DNA of 64,000 bases from Hyphococcus sp. Its GTDB lineage: Bacteria; Pseudomonadota; Alphaproteobacteria; Caulobacterales; Parvularculaceae. Below the pieces are notes generated by a model, which worked only from the letters and a program-made list of their open reading frames with translations, ran no database searches and had not been told where the DNA came from. The translations under genes were made by a program, and so were the position numbers. The stretch covers positions 248,001-312,000 of the forward strand of contig JANQON010000006.1 in assembly GCA_028289605.1 (NCBI GenBank), in the 5' to 3' direction. How positions within the stretch are numbered: the stretch's first letter is position 1; each line of letters opens with the position of its first letter. Shown here in pieces: positions 25,998-35,186 of the stretch.

Positions 25998-27098
25998 ATG
26001 ATGAAATTTATCGCCTCTGACCTCGAGGCGGGAAAAGCGAAAGCCCGGCGGGCCTTGGGCGATCAGGCGACCGTCGTATCGGTCAGAGAATTGCCGAGCG
26101 GCGATGTGGAAGTGACGGCGTCCGACAAACCGGCGCCTGCTGCGCCTGAGCCTGCCCCGAAGGCGAGCTTTGCCGGGGCCGCCCGAGACGCCGTCGACGA
26201 AGGACCCTTCCGCATGGCCGCCGGGGCGCGCCTCAATGAGTCTATCGAGCACCGTTTCTCTGAAGACGCTCTGGCTCGCCTTTCAGGAGCGCTCGCTGGC
26301 GGCGGCAAGAAATCGAGCGGCCTCGACATGAATGACGGGGCGGTGAAAGCCATGGCGGAAATCCTCGCGCCCCACGGCGTCGGAGAAAACCTGTTATCGG
26401 CCCTTGTGAGCGGCGCGCGGCAGGCGAAAATCGACAACGATCTGCATCGCCTTGAAACCGCTTTCGACACGGCGTTCCAGTATGCGCCGCTACACTTTGC
26501 GCCGACAGCGCCGATCATGTTGGTGGGCCCGACCGGCGCGGGAAAGACCTCTTGCAGCGCAAAACTGGCCGCCGCCGCCGCGCAGGAAGGGTCCAAGCCG
26601 ATCATGATGACGGCCGACGTCGGACGCGCCGGCGCAGTGGAACAAATTCGCTCTTACTCAGAAGCGCTGGGCGCGGACTATTTCATTATTGAATCGCCTA
26701 TGGATGTCAGCCAGGTCTTGCGCAATGAACGTCCGTCCGGCGGCGTCATCCTCGATACGCCGGGCGTATCGCCTTATGACAGCGCCGACGTCGCCGCTCT
26801 GCGCAGCTATCGCGAGGCGTCCGGCGCTGAACCGGTGCTCGTATTGCCGGCGAGCGGCGATGCGGCGGAGTATACTGATTGGGCCCTCGCCTTTCGCGAC
26901 ATCGGCGTCACGCGCTGCATCATTACCAAGTTTGACGCAACCAAGCGCGTCGGCGCCGCCCTTTGCGCCGCATTTGAGGGATCGCTCGCACTAGCCCATT
27001 TCTCCGAGACGCCTTTTATTTCCGAAGGCTTACTGCCCGCCTCGCCGGACTTCCTCGCGCGTCGCCTGATCGCAAGCCGCCCCGGCAAAGTCGCATAG
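25998..27098 (+). CDS. flhF: FlhF-like SRP-family GTPase
   Basis: 366 aa. N-terminal basic MKFIASDLEAGKAKARRALG region, an Ala/Pro linker, an N-domain-like helical part (about 105-165) and the G domain. It shows GPTGAGKT (177-184), TADVGRAGAVEQIRSY (insertion-box region), LDTPG (DxxG) and ITKFDAT (TKxD). In polar flagellates FlhF sets flagellar position and number. The DxxG motif reads DTPG with a following VSPYDS, somewhat divergent. No flhG/fleN partner follows. It starts 30 bases after flhA. Confidence 0.85.
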   Translation: MMKFIASDLEAGKAKARRALGDQATVVSVRELPSGDVEVTASDKPAPAAPEPAPKASFAGAARDAVDEGPFRMAAGARLNESIEHRFSEDALARLSGALAGGGKKSSGLDMNDGAVKAMAEILAPHGVGENLLSALVSGARQAKIDNDLHRLETAFDTAFQYAPLHFAPTAPIMLVGPTGAGKTSCSAKLAAAAAQEGSKPIMMTADVGRAGAVEQIRSYSEALGADYFIIESPMDVSQVLRNERPSGGVILDTPGVSPYDSADVAALRSYREASGAEPVLVLPASGDAAEYTDWALAFRDIGVTRCIITKFDATKRVGAALCAAFEGSLALAHFSETPFISEGLLPASPDFLARRLIASRPGKVA

Positions 27099-27129
27099 GT
27101 CTGCGCTTCTCACGATCGCTCAATAAAAA

Positions 27130-27149
27130 GGCGGCCCCGCAGGGCCGCC
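27130..27149 (-). terminator. Rho-independent terminator shared by convergent flhF and LysM-M23 genes
   Basis: GGCGGCCC / GGGCCGCC stem with a CGCA loop. On the minus strand it is followed by TTTTTATTG, so it best serves the minus-strand gene ending at 27219. Confidence 0.85.
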
Positions 27150-27218
27150 AGAATTACTCAACCACGCAACTTTGTTGTTCGTTATATCCCTTCCTCAGCG
27201 CTGAACGCCGCGCCGATC

Positions 27219-28415
27219 CTAATTGTCTTCCAGCAGCGCAAGCGGGTCTACGGATTTCAACTTCTGACGAATTTCAAAATGCAGCTGCGGCGTCGTCACT
27301 GATCCGGACTGCCCAACCTTCGCAATCACCTGGCCTTTGCGTACGACGTCGCCTTTGTCGACGAGCATGGCGTCGTTGTGCGCATAGGCGGTGACAAATC
27401 CGTCCGTATGCTTCACCAGCAGTAGGTTGCCGAAGCCGTCGAGTTCTGATCCGCGATACACCACTTCACCGGCGGCGGCGGCGCGCACGGGTGTGCCCGC
27501 CGGCGCGGCGATGTTGATGCCGTCATTGCGCCGACCCATTTCGCCAACCCCATACTGCGAAATCACGGCGCCGCGCACGGGCCAGGCGAACAACGCATCT
27601 GAGGCGGTCGGCGGCGTGAACGAAACCTTTCGGGTCAAATCCGCGGGATCCTGCGCCTTGGGCGTTTCAAGCTTCGCCGTCCTCGTGGGCGCTTTCTCCG
27701 TCATGCGCGGCAGCGGCGCGGTTGCGGCGCCGGGCGTGCGAATAACCTGACCGGGTTCGATCGTATAGGGCGACTGCAATCCGTTCGCCTGCGCCAGCTT
27801 GGATACGGAAACGCCCGTTTGCCTGCTGATGGCGTACAGCGTATCGCCTTTTTGTACGCGATATGTCGCCTGGCGCACCGGCGTTGTCTTCGCCGCAGTC
27901 TTCGCCGCAACAGGCGCCGGTTGACTTTGCGCAACAGGCGTCGCGCCTGGGACGCGCACCCTTTGCCCGATCGTCAAATGATAGGGCGCACGCAGATTAT
28001 TGGCGGCAATAATGGATTGCGGTTCGACATTATATCTTCGACCAAGAGCGTAGACGGTGTCGCCCTTGCGCACGATTGCAACGCGTTCGGACGGCGGCGC
28101 CGCCGGCGCAATAGCCGCTTCCTGAACGGCGGACGCCCGTTGTTCATCGGAAAGATAGATGGAAGAAACCGGCTCCAACTCCACTTGCGTAACAGCCGTC
28201 TGCGCAACAGGCTGCGCGACGTTCACGCGCGGCGGCGTATATCCGGTCGGCTGAATGGGTCGGCGCGGCGCCGCAGATTCCTGCGGCGAATTGTAGATAC
28301 GCCCGGCGCCTTGATCCTGACCGCCGTAGACAACGGGCGCAACGCTCTCATGGGTGCCGCAGGCGGCGACCGCCGTCAGGAAAGCCGTTGCCGATAAAAC
28401 GCGCGTCAAAGTCAT
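27219..28415 (-). CDS. LysM-M23 lipoprotein peptidoglycan hydrolase (NlpD/DipM-like)
   Basis: 398 aa. Lipoprotein signal with lipobox VAACGTH near residue 19. Two LysM repeats: the first opens RVAIVRKGDTVYALGRRYNV, the second ATYRVQKGDTLYAISRQTGV. The M23 (LytM) domain spans about 290-395, with VISQYGVGEMGRRNDGINIAAPAG, ELDGFGNLLLVKHTDGFVTAYAHN and LHFEIRQ. Zinc ligands look incomplete: the family His of HxGxD is Asn in RRNDGIN, which suggests a non-catalytic activator, as in NlpD. Likely a division-site amidase activator. A perfect CtrA box lies upstream. Confidence 0.88.
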   Translation of the reverse strand: MTLTRVLSATAFLTAVAACGTHESVAPVVYGGQDQGAGRIYNSPQESAAPRRPIQPTGYTPPRVNVAQPVAQTAVTQVELEPVSSIYLSDEQRASAVQEAAIAPAAPPSERVAIVRKGDTVYALGRRYNVEPQSIIAANNLRAPYHLTIGQRVRVPGATPVAQSQPAPVAAKTAAKTTPVRQATYRVQKGDTLYAISRQTGVSVSKLAQANGLQSPYTIEPGQVIRTPGAATAPLPRMTEKAPTRTAKLETPKAQDPADLTRKVSFTPPTASDALFAWPVRGAVISQYGVGEMGRRNDGINIAAPAGTPVRAAAAGEVVYRGSELDGFGNLLLVKHTDGFVTAYAHNDAMLVDKGDVVRKGQVIAKVGQSGSVTTPQLHFEIRQKLKSVDPLALLEDN

Positions 28416-28473
28416 CGCCCTCTCCCGCAGGGTTACGCACAGCCGATTCGCCGACGAAATTTAGTAAGTTTGG

Positions 28474-28488
28474 TTAACAACGGGTTAA
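28474..28488 (-). promoter_or_regulatory. Perfect CtrA full site upstream of the LysM-M23 gene
   Basis: TTAACAACGGGTTAA, exactly TTAA-N7-TTAA on both strands, 59 bases upstream of the start codon at 28415 in a 110-base gap. The gap otherwise contains only the surE 3' end and an A-rich tract. Best CtrA match in the window. Confidence 0.6.
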
Positions 28489-28525
28489 TCCTAAAAAATC
28501 GGCGGCGAGAGCACAAATCCGGCGC

Positions 28526-29284
28526 TCAGGCTGGGCTGAAAGCCGCAGAAAGCGGCGCAATGGCGTCTTCGTGGGTGAGCGCCAGGTGCAACGGCGTCAC
28601 GGAAATTCGACCCTCATAGATCGCCCGCAGATCCGTGCCCGCCGGCGGATCGGACAGCTCGCCGGTATATCCGTACCAGTAATACGTCCCGCCCCGCAGG
28701 TCTTTGCGCTCTTCGGCGAAGAGTTGAACCATATCGCGCTGGCCCTGGCGCGTGACCTCAACGCCGTCAATTTTGCTCGCGTCGCGGTCGGGAAAATTGA
28801 CATTGACGACGACGTCTATGGGCCAACCTGTCTCAAGCAGGGTTTTGACGACTTTCGGTCCGTGGGCTTCCGGCGTCTCCCATTTGGCTTTGGCCCTTTC
28901 CAGGCGCGCCAGCGATAGGGCGATGGACGGAATGCCGAGGGACATGCCCTGGAAGGCGCCGGCGATGGTGCCGGAAACGGTGACGTCTTCGGCTAAGTTC
29001 TGACCGTTATTCACGCCCGACAAAATGAGATCCGGCTTGCCGGGCAGTAACTTGTCCAGCGCCATCAGCACGCAGTCCGAAGGCGTTCCTGTCACGGCGT
29101 AACGCCGCTCTTCATACTGACGAACGCGAATGGGATGAGCGAGCGTTAACGCGCGCGCGGCGCCGGACTGTTCCTCTTGCGGCGCCACGACCCATACATC
29201 GTCGGTTATCTCGCGAGCGATTTTTTCAAGACTCTGAAGCCCTCGAGCGTATATGCCGTCGTCATTGGTGCAGAGTATGCGCAT
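28526..29284 (-). CDS. surE: 5'/3'-nucleotidase SurE
   Basis: 252 aa from the ATG at 29284. [16 protein letters not shown] carries the paired aspartates, [15 protein letters not shown] the metal-binding Ser, and [25 protein letters not shown] the conserved Asn and phosphate loop. Dephosphorylates nucleoside monophosphates. Lies next to serS and the LysM-M23 gene as in many alphaproteobacteria. The usual neighbour pcm (isoaspartyl methyltransferase) is not between surE and the LysM-M23 gene. Confidence 0.96.
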   Translation of the reverse strand: MRILCTNDDGIYARGLQSLEKIAREITDDVWVVAPQEEQSGAARALTLAHPIRVRQYEERRYAVTGTPSDCVLMALDKLLPGKPDLILSGVNNGQNLAEDVTVSGTIAGAFQGMSLGIPSIALSLARLERAKAKWETPEAHGPKVVKTLLETGWPIDVVVNVNFPDRDASKIDGVEVTRQGQRDMVQLFAEERKDLRGGTYYWYGYTGELSDPPAGTDLRAIYEGRISVTPLHLALTHEDAIAPLSAAFSPA

Positions 29285-29295
29285 TTCACTTTCTT

Positions 29296-29430
29296 CCGTC
29301 ATCCCGTGCGCGCTGCCGCACAACGTGCTGCAGCGCAGACACGGGATCTGTTGTTTGGGTTCTCATCCGTGGAAACCGATCCCGGATCCGCAACGCAGCA
29401 TTTCATGCTGCATTGCATCCGGGATGACGG
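29296..29430. repeat. REPIN-like double-hairpin intergenic repeat
   Basis: A 135-base element bounded by an 11-base perfect inverted repeat: CCGTCATCCCG (29296-29306) and CGGGATGACGG (29420-29430). Inside are two hairpins. The first pairs ATCCCGTG (29301-29308) with CACGGGAT (29340-29347) around GCGCTGC/GCAGCGC. The second pairs the segment from about 29378 with the one ending 29426, around GCAGCAT-TTC-ATGCTGC. It fills the gap between surE and serS. Confidence 0.7.
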
Positions 29431-29432
29431 AT

Positions 29433-30713
29433 TCATTTCACAACCTCAATTTTATCGGCCCCGCCCATATAGGACTTCAACACATCCGGCAGCGCAATCG
29501 AACCATCCGGCTGCTGATAATTTTCCAGTATTGCAACGACCGTCCGCCCCACCGCCAGGCCGGAGCCGTTGAGGGTGTGCACGAACTGGGTGTGCTTTTC
29601 ATTCTCAGGGCGATAGCGGGTATTCATGCGCCGCGCTTGAAAGTCGCCGCATGTGGAGCAAGAAGAAATCTCGCGATATTGGTTTTGGCCCGGCAACCAG
29701 ACCTCAATGTCGTAGGTTTTGCGTGCGGAAAAGCCCATGTCGCCGGTCGAGAGCACCATGGTGCGGTATGGCAGGTCCAGCCGCTTCAGGACTTCTTCAG
29801 CGCATTCAGTCATGCGGTCATGTTCGGCGTCCGACGCGTCCGGCGTTGTGATCGACACAAGCTCGACTTTAGAAAACTGGTGCAGCCGGATCATGCCTCG
29901 CGTGTCGCGGCCGGCGGCGCCCGCTTCGGACCGAAAACACGGCGTCCAGGCGGTGAATCGCAAGGGCAGCGCCTCCGCCGATATTATCTCCTCACGGACG
30001 ATGTTGGTAAGCGAGACTTCGGCGGTGGGGATGAGCGTCAACCCTGCCGTCGTGACAAACTGATCCTCGGCGAATTTCGGCAATTGACCGGTGCCGAAAA
30101 GCGCCTCATCGCGAACCAGCAGCGGCGGCTGACATTCCGTGTAGCCGAACTCGCCCGTATGCAGATCAAGCATGAAATTCGCGAGCGCCCGTTCGAGGCG
30201 GGCGAGCTGTCCCTTCAGCAGAACAAATCGCGAGCCAGACATTTTGACGGCGTTTTCGAAATCCATCTGGCCGAGCGCCTCACCAAGGTCGAAATGCTCC
30301 CTGGCGTCATTCAATCGTTTCGGCTCACCCCATTGTCGGATCTCGACATTCGCCGCCTCATCCTCGCCTTCGGGAACATCACCAGCGGGCATGTTGGGCA
30401 GCGAGGACAGGATGTCTGCGATGGCGTCTTGTTTTTTCGCCTGTTCGGCTTCCGCGGCGGGGATCTGTGTTTTGATCTGATCAACTTCGGCGCGCAGCTG
30501 GTTGAAGAGATCTTCATCGCCCTTGGCCTTCGCCTGGCCGATCTCTTTGGACGCGGCGTTGCGGCGCGCCTGCAACTCATTGAGCGCATGTGTGTATTTG
30601 CGCGCCTCTTCGTCCAGGGCCAGAACCTCGCCGGCGCGCGCAGCAAGACCGCGCTTGGCGAGTCCCGCGTCGAACGCGTCCGGATGATCACGGATGAATT
30701 TGATGTCAAACAT
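29433..30713 (-). CDS. serS: Seryl-tRNA synthetase
   Basis: 426 aa from the ATG at 30711-30713. The N-terminal antiparallel coiled coil (about 30-105), which grips the tRNA-Ser variable arm, opens [22 protein letters not shown]. Class II motifs are present: GTGQLPKF and TAEVSLTN (substrate loop), [21 protein letters not shown] (motif 2), and [19 protein letters not shown] (motif 3). Full length. The long open frame on the other strand here is a shadow. Confidence 0.98.
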   Translation of the reverse strand: MFDIKFIRDHPDAFDAGLAKRGLAARAGEVLALDEEARKYTHALNELQARRNAASKEIGQAKAKGDEDLFNQLRAEVDQIKTQIPAAEAEQAKKQDAIADILSSLPNMPAGDVPEGEDEAANVEIRQWGEPKRLNDAREHFDLGEALGQMDFENAVKMSGSRFVLLKGQLARLERALANFMLDLHTGEFGYTECQPPLLVRDEALFGTGQLPKFAEDQFVTTAGLTLIPTAEVSLTNIVREEIISAEALPLRFTAWTPCFRSEAGAAGRDTRGMIRLHQFSKVELVSITTPDASDAEHDRMTECAEEVLKRLDLPYRTMVLSTGDMGFSARKTYDIEVWLPGQNQYREISSCSTCGDFQARRMNTRYRPENEKHTQFVHTLNGSGLAVGRTVVAILENYQQPDGSIALPDVLKSYMGGADKIEVVK

Positions 30714-30753
30714 GGCAGCGGGGTTTAACGGGCTTGCATAGGACGGTCCAGCG

Positions 30754-31584
30754 CTATGCGCTTTCAGCCGCTTCCTCCGCGTCTTCTCGCGCCTTGCGTC
30801 CGGCCAGCCCGACGGAGATGACCGAAACTTCATAAAGCGCGATAATGGATGCGCCGAGCACGAGCTGGCTGATCGGGTCCGGCGGCGTCAAAAACGCGGC
30901 GACAACGAAAATGCCGACAATCGCGTATTTCCGGTTGCGTTTCAGGAAGCCCGCGTCGACAAGCCCCGCCCGCGCAAGAAGGGTCAGGAACACCGGCAGC
31001 TGAAACGCAAATCCGAACGCCATGATCAAGGTCGTCGCCAGGGACAGATAATCTCCCACTCGGGTGAGGAGTTCGATAGAGACGCCCGACCCGTTTACGG
31101 CGTCCCGTTCCATGCCCACGGCGAACTGCATCACAAACGGCATGAGGACGTAGTAAACAAGCGCGGCCCCCAGGGTGAAGAGCACCGGCATCGCCAGCAG
31201 GAACGGCAACGCGGCGGCGCGCTCATTGCGATAGAGACCGGGCGCCACGAACTGATAGATCTGGTAAGCGATCACAGGAAAGGCGAGCGCGATACCGGCA
31301 AGCATGGCGAGCTTCACGCGGGTGAAAAAGAATTCCAGCGGCGCGAAATAGAGCGTGGGCTCTGCGCCGGCGGCGATCACCGCATTTTTGAACGGGACCA
31401 CCAGAAACTCATAGAGCGGTACGGAGACGATAAAACATCCGACGAAGGCGACGGCTACGGCGCAAACCGAAATGATGAGGCGCGTGCGCAACTCTGTCAG
31501 ATGATCGAGCAACGGCGCCGAAGACGCTTCGATTTCGTCCTGCTCGTCGGCTTTCTTGGTCTCGTCCGCGGCGCTGGCGCTCAT
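30754..31584 (-). CDS. tatC: Sec-independent protein translocase TatC
   Basis: 276 aa, six predicted membrane helices. [13 protein letters not shown] near the N-terminus is the conserved TatC cytoplasmic motif that reads twin-arginine signals, and [36 protein letters not shown] is the next signature region (about residues 88-123). The C-terminal tail is acidic. Start overlaps tatB by four bases; the last of the tatABC genes, 40 bases before serS. Confidence 0.97.
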   Translation of the reverse strand: MSASAADETKKADEQDEIEASSAPLLDHLTELRTRLIISVCAVAVAFVGCFIVSVPLYEFLVVPFKNAVIAAGAEPTLYFAPLEFFFTRVKLAMLAGIALAFPVIAYQIYQFVAPGLYRNERAAALPFLLAMPVLFTLGAALVYYVLMPFVMQFAVGMERDAVNGSGVSIELLTRVGDYLSLATTLIMAFGFAFQLPVFLTLLARAGLVDAGFLKRNRKYAIVGIFVVAAFLTPPDPISQLVLGASIIALYEVSVISVGLAGRKAREDAEEAAESA

Positions 31585-31946
31585 GATTTCGCCGGCTCTT
31601 CTTCGCTTGCCGGCGCAGAGGTCGCGGCCGCTTGGCGCAACGCGGCGTCTTCGCTGCGCATGTCCTGTTCGAGAGGTTTCAGGCTTTCATCGAGGTCGCG
31701 TTTGGCTTGCGCCACCACATTGTCCCGTTTCAAGGCGTCCAGCTCCTGGCGGAGTTCTTCCATTTCCGTCTCGCGCGCCATCTGGTCAAAAGCCGCGGTG
31801 AACTCGGCCGCCATGGCCTTGGCCTTGCCAACCATCCGACCAGCCGAGCGCATTAGCCGCGGCAGGTCTTTCGGGCCCACCACGATCAGCGCAATCACGC
31901 CGATCAAAATGAGCTCCAGGAAACCGAACTGCGGAACGAGGTTCAT
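31581..31946 (-). CDS. tatB: Sec-independent protein translocase TatB
   Basis: 121 aa. One N-terminal membrane helix (FLELILIGVIALIVVGPKDLPRLM) followed by an amphipathic helix and a long charged helical tail. The GPKDLP hinge is the TatB signature. It forms the receptor complex with TatC. Confidence 0.95.
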   Translation of the reverse strand: MNLVPQFGFLELILIGVIALIVVGPKDLPRLMRSAGRMVGKAKAMAAEFTAAFDQMARETEMEELRQELDALKRDNVVAQAKRDLDESLKPLEQDMRSEDAALRQAAATSAPASEEEPAKS

Positions 31947-31974
31947 TGAAAAGGGTCCTCGACCCTGTCAGCGG

Positions 31975-32193
31975 CTAGTCCGCCTTGGCTTCGTCTTTGA
32001 CCGGGGTGACGTCCACCGCGTCTTCGCTGCGCTTTTCGATGGACTTCTCATCATCTTCCTGAAGACCCTTCCGGAACGATTTGATGCCTTTCGCAAAATC
32101 GCCCATCAGAGACGAAATTTTTCCGCCGCCGCCAAAGAGCAGGAGCGCGAGAAGAAGAATGATGACGATTTGCCAGGGTCCGATAGCGCCCAT
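31975..32193 (-). CDS. tatA: Sec-independent protein translocase TatA
   Basis: 72 aa. MGAIGPWQIVIILLLALLLFGGGGKISSLMGDFAKGIKSFRKG region: a short membrane helix, the FGGGGK hinge and an amphipathic helix, then an acidic tail. Pore-forming subunit of the Tat pathway. 28 bases upstream of tatB and 77 bases after scpB. Confidence 0.95.
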   Translation of the reverse strand: MGAIGPWQIVIILLLALLLFGGGGKISSLMGDFAKGIKSFRKGLQEDDEKSIEKRSEDAVDVTPVKDEAKAD

Positions 32194-32270
32194 GGTACAG
32201 CCTCTATGAAATTCGATACTCTATGTAGGCGCGGGATGGTTAAGAAGCAAACGCCTGAATAGTGAAAGTT

Positions 32271-33122
32271 TTACGTCGCGCCGCCGTCTTCCACGCCGTC
32301 ATCCCCGTGAAAATCCTGGACAAATTCGCCTTCCGCGTCCTCGTCCAGGTCTTCCGCGTCATCCCCGTCGACCGGCGCAGGGACGGAAAAACCCGGCGGC
32401 AGCCGCGCGTCGAGGAGGCCCGCCGCCTTCAAATCCGCCAGCCCCGGCAGGTCCGTCACGGATTCAAGGCTGAAATGCTCCAGAAAGTCGTCGGTGGTGC
32501 CATATAGGGTCGGGCGCCCAGGCACGTCCTTACGCTTGCCGCGCATCCTGATCCAACCAATTTCAAGCAGTTGGTCGAGAGAGCCTTTCGACACCTGAAC
32601 CCCCCGGACATCTTCGATGTCGGCGCGGGTGCACGGCTGGTGATAGGCGATGATCGCCAGCGTTTCGAGAGCGGCGCGGGACAGCTTCTTCGGCGCGACT
32701 TGCTCTTTTTCGAGGACATGGGCGACGTCAGCCGCGGTGACGAAGCGCCATTTCTTGTCGGTTTTCTGGACCACCACGCCGCGACCCTCATATTCCTCCG
32801 TCAACCGATCAATGATCGTTGGAATGTCGGCCCCCGCCGGCAACCGGCCGGCGATCGTGCGTTCGTCCAGGGGTTCGGCCGCAGCAAAGAGCAACGCCTC
32901 CGCCATGCGCACATGGTCGGCGATGTCCTCCTCGCTCCATTCGGCGACGAGCGCCGCGCCGTCTTCGTCGGTTTCGCTTTCGGTGTCTTCGCTCACGTTG
33001 TCCGCTTCTTCAATCTCGCCGCCGAGTTCTTCAGCAAGGGCCACTTGGGTCTCATGGGCGTCCAGCCCTTGAAAATCTCGACCCCCATCGGACTCCATAA
33101 CGTCCGCGTCAAGATCGGTCAT
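32271..33122 (-). CDS. scpB: Segregation and condensation protein ScpB
   Basis: 283 aa from the ATG at 33122, which overlaps scpA by 14 bases and has AAAGGAACGG just before it; a start at 33164 is also in frame. Two winged-helix domains cover about 75-240 (VRMAEALLFAAAEPLDERTI; LETLAIIAYHQPCTRADIEDVRGV). Both termini are acidic tails longer than in Bacillus ScpB. Partner of ScpA and SMC in chromosome compaction. Confidence 0.95.
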   Translation of the reverse strand: MTDLDADVMESDGGRDFQGLDAHETQVALAEELGGEIEEADNVSEDTESETDEDGAALVAEWSEEDIADHVRMAEALLFAAAEPLDERTIAGRLPAGADIPTIIDRLTEEYEGRGVVVQKTDKKWRFVTAADVAHVLEKEQVAPKKLSRAALETLAIIAYHQPCTRADIEDVRGVQVSKGSLDQLLEIGWIRMRGKRKDVPGRPTLYGTTDDFLEHFSLESVTDLPGLADLKAAGLLDARLPPGFSVPAPVDGDDAEDLDEDAEGEFVQDFHGDDGVEDGGAT

Positions 33123-34020
33123 GACCCGTTCCTTTCGGTTGCGTTTCGCGGGCGTTTTTTTCATCCCGCGATTTCAAATAAATCGGCTCGAAATGGCCGA
33201 GCTGGCGCAGTTCAATACGGCCGTCCTTGGCGAATTCGAGCGCCGCATTGAAGGCGCTCGCCACAATCGACGTTTCCGGCGCGTCAACGTCATCGGCGTG
33301 AACGAGCGAGCGAAGCTCCGTCCATTCCGGGATGGCGCCGAGAATGCGTTCGAGCCGCAGCCGCGCCATTTCGATCGTATACACTTTCGGCGGATCGACA
33401 TGATAGTCGCGGTCGAGTTTGGAGATGCGCTGCGTGGTGTAGGCGCGCAAGAGGTCATACATGCTCGCCTGCCAGTCTGCAGTGCGCTTGATCCGCACTC
33501 CCTCCGGCGCGCCCCGCGGAAAGATGTTGATCCCGAATTGCGGCCGGCCCTGCAGCGCTTCGACCGCATTGCGCATCGCCTCCAGACGCTGCAGTTGAAA
33601 GGCAAGCCGCGCGGCCATTTCATCCGCCGTCGGTTCATCGCCGTCTTCATCGCCGACGGGCAGTAACAGTTTCGATTTGAGATAGGCGAGCCACGCCGCC
33701 ATGACGAGATAATCGGCGGCGAGTTCGAGGTTCCGCTTCTTCGCCTCTTCGACGAAGGCGAGATACTGATCGACCAGCGCGACCATGGAAATCCGGCGGA
33801 TATCGACTTTCTGGTGACGCGCAAGATCCAGCAGGACGTCGAGCGGTCCCTCGTATCCGTCGATATTGACGATCAGGGCGTCGATATCCTCGCCGGCGTC
33901 GGACGCACGGACAGGCGCGTCGAACGCTTCGCCCGCGCCGTCGTCTTCGCCGCCGCCCGGCTGCGGCTCATCGCCCGGCCCGCTCACGGGCAATATCCTG
34001 ATATTTTCGCCATCCGCCAT
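33109..34020 (-). CDS. scpA: Segregation and condensation protein ScpA (kleisin)
   Basis: 303 aa from the ATG at 34020; a GTG three codons upstream is equally in frame. An N-terminal acidic stretch, then YEGPLDVLLDLARHQKVDI, the kleisin signature, and LAADYLVMAAWLAYLKSKLLLP. The C-terminal winged helix (SIVASAFNAALEFAKDGRIELRQLGHFEPIYLK) contacts the SMC ATPase head. Its last codons run into scpB. Confidence 0.96.
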   Translation of the reverse strand: MADGENIRILPVSGPGDEPQPGGGEDDGAGEAFDAPVRASDAGEDIDALIVNIDGYEGPLDVLLDLARHQKVDIRRISMVALVDQYLAFVEEAKKRNLELAADYLVMAAWLAYLKSKLLLPVGDEDGDEPTADEMAARLAFQLQRLEAMRNAVEALQGRPQFGINIFPRGAPEGVRIKRTADWQASMYDLLRAYTTQRISKLDRDYHVDPPKVYTIEMARLRLERILGAIPEWTELRSLVHADDVDAPETSIVASAFNAALEFAKDGRIELRQLGHFEPIYLKSRDEKNARETQPKGTGHDRS

Positions 34021-34064
34021 TGGTACCACTTTTCAGGCGATTCTTCGCCGCTGAAATGATTGAT

Positions 34065-35099
34065 TCATGCGCCGGGCGCCACCGGCCGCAACAGCGTCGC
34101 CAACCGCTTATACCCGGCCTCGAGATCGCCTTCTTCGGCCGGGGCGAGCGCCGCCAGCGCCGCTTCGGTCCGACGCGCCGCCTCCCCCGCGAGCGCTGTT
34201 GCGCCTCGCATGGCGTCCAGCTTTTGGCTCATATCGAAATTGCAGGCCAGTGCAATGTCACAGCCTGCCGCAAGGCTCTCCGAAACCCGCCCGTCCATGG
34301 GCCCGCCAAGGGCCTCCATCTTTAAGTCATCCGTAAACAGAAGGCCGTCAAATCCAATCTCGCCGCGGATCACCTCGCCGACGACCGTCGCAGACAGCGT
34401 TGCGGGCCGGTCCCTGTCGAACGCCTCATACACCACATGGGCGGTCATCCCCATTTTCGCGTCGGCAAGGGCTGCGAAGGGCGCGAAATCAATACTGCGT
34501 AAGTCTTCTATTCGCGCGCCGACAGACGGCAAGGCGAAGTGGCTGTCGCACAGGGCGCGGCCATGGCCCGGCATATGCTTCACCACCGGCTGGGCGCCGC
34601 CGGCTTTGAGACCCTCCATCGCCGCGCGGGCGAGTTCAACGATGATGTCGGGGTGCTTGGCGTATGCGCGGTCGCCGATCACCGTGGGATCGGCGTCGGG
34701 CTGCGGCACGTCCAGCATGGGAATGCAATTGATGGTGACGCCCGACGCGGACGCGAGTTTTCCGAGCAGCCATCCGTTGAGCCGGGACGCTTCGACGGCG
34801 GCTTTGGGATCGAGGCGGTAAAGCGCGCCGAAAAGCGCCGGCGCGGGATGGGCGGGAAACGCCGGCGGCTTCATGCGCGCTACGCGCCCGCCCTCCTGAT
34901 CGATCATGATCGGCGCGTCGCGGCCCACGGCCTCGCGCAATTCGTCGCAATGGGCGGCGAGTTCGTCCGCCGAAGAACAATGGCGAGCGAAGACGATAAA
35001 TCCCCAGGGATCGGCGTCCCGGAAAAACGCTTTCTCCTCCGCGGACAGTCGCGGCCCTTCGGCGTCAAATACGATGGCTGCCGGCACCGGCGTCTCCAC
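34065..35099 (-). CDS. nagZ: Beta-N-acetylhexosaminidase NagZ (GH3)
   Basis: 344 aa from a GTG at 35099. IDQEGGRVARMKPPAF gives the substrate-pocket region. KHMPGHGRALCDSHFALP carries the catalytic His of the flexible loop (D-S-H), and GLLFTDDLKMEALGG carries the nucleophile Asp. Cytoplasmic enzyme of peptidoglycan recycling that removes GlcNAc from anhydro-muropeptides. Situated between the SPOR protein and scpA. Confidence 0.95.
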   Translation of the reverse strand: METPVPAAIVFDAEGPRLSAEEKAFFRDADPWGFIVFARHCSSADELAAHCDELREAVGRDAPIMIDQEGGRVARMKPPAFPAHPAPALFGALYRLDPKAAVEASRLNGWLLGKLASASGVTINCIPMLDVPQPDADPTVIGDRAYAKHPDIIVELARAAMEGLKAGGAQPVVKHMPGHGRALCDSHFALPSVGARIEDLRSIDFAPFAALADAKMGMTAHVVYEAFDRDRPATLSATVVGEVIRGEIGFDGLLFTDDLKMEALGGPMDGRVSESLAAGCDIALACNFDMSQKLDAMRGATALAGEAARRTEAALAALAPAEEGDLEAGYKRLATLLRPVAPGA

Positions 35100-35186
35100 A
35101 CCCGCTCACGCCGTCAAAGATGAGCCCCCCGGCTTTGCACGGCGTTGCAATCTTGCGCCCGGTCTGCGCCGGGCCAAGCGGATAAG

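Noticed and set aside
29253-30728. 491-codon open frame on the plus strand across serS
   Set aside because: Antisense shadow of serS: composition is Arg/Gly/Gln-rich, no family motif, and serS on the other strand is intact and full length.
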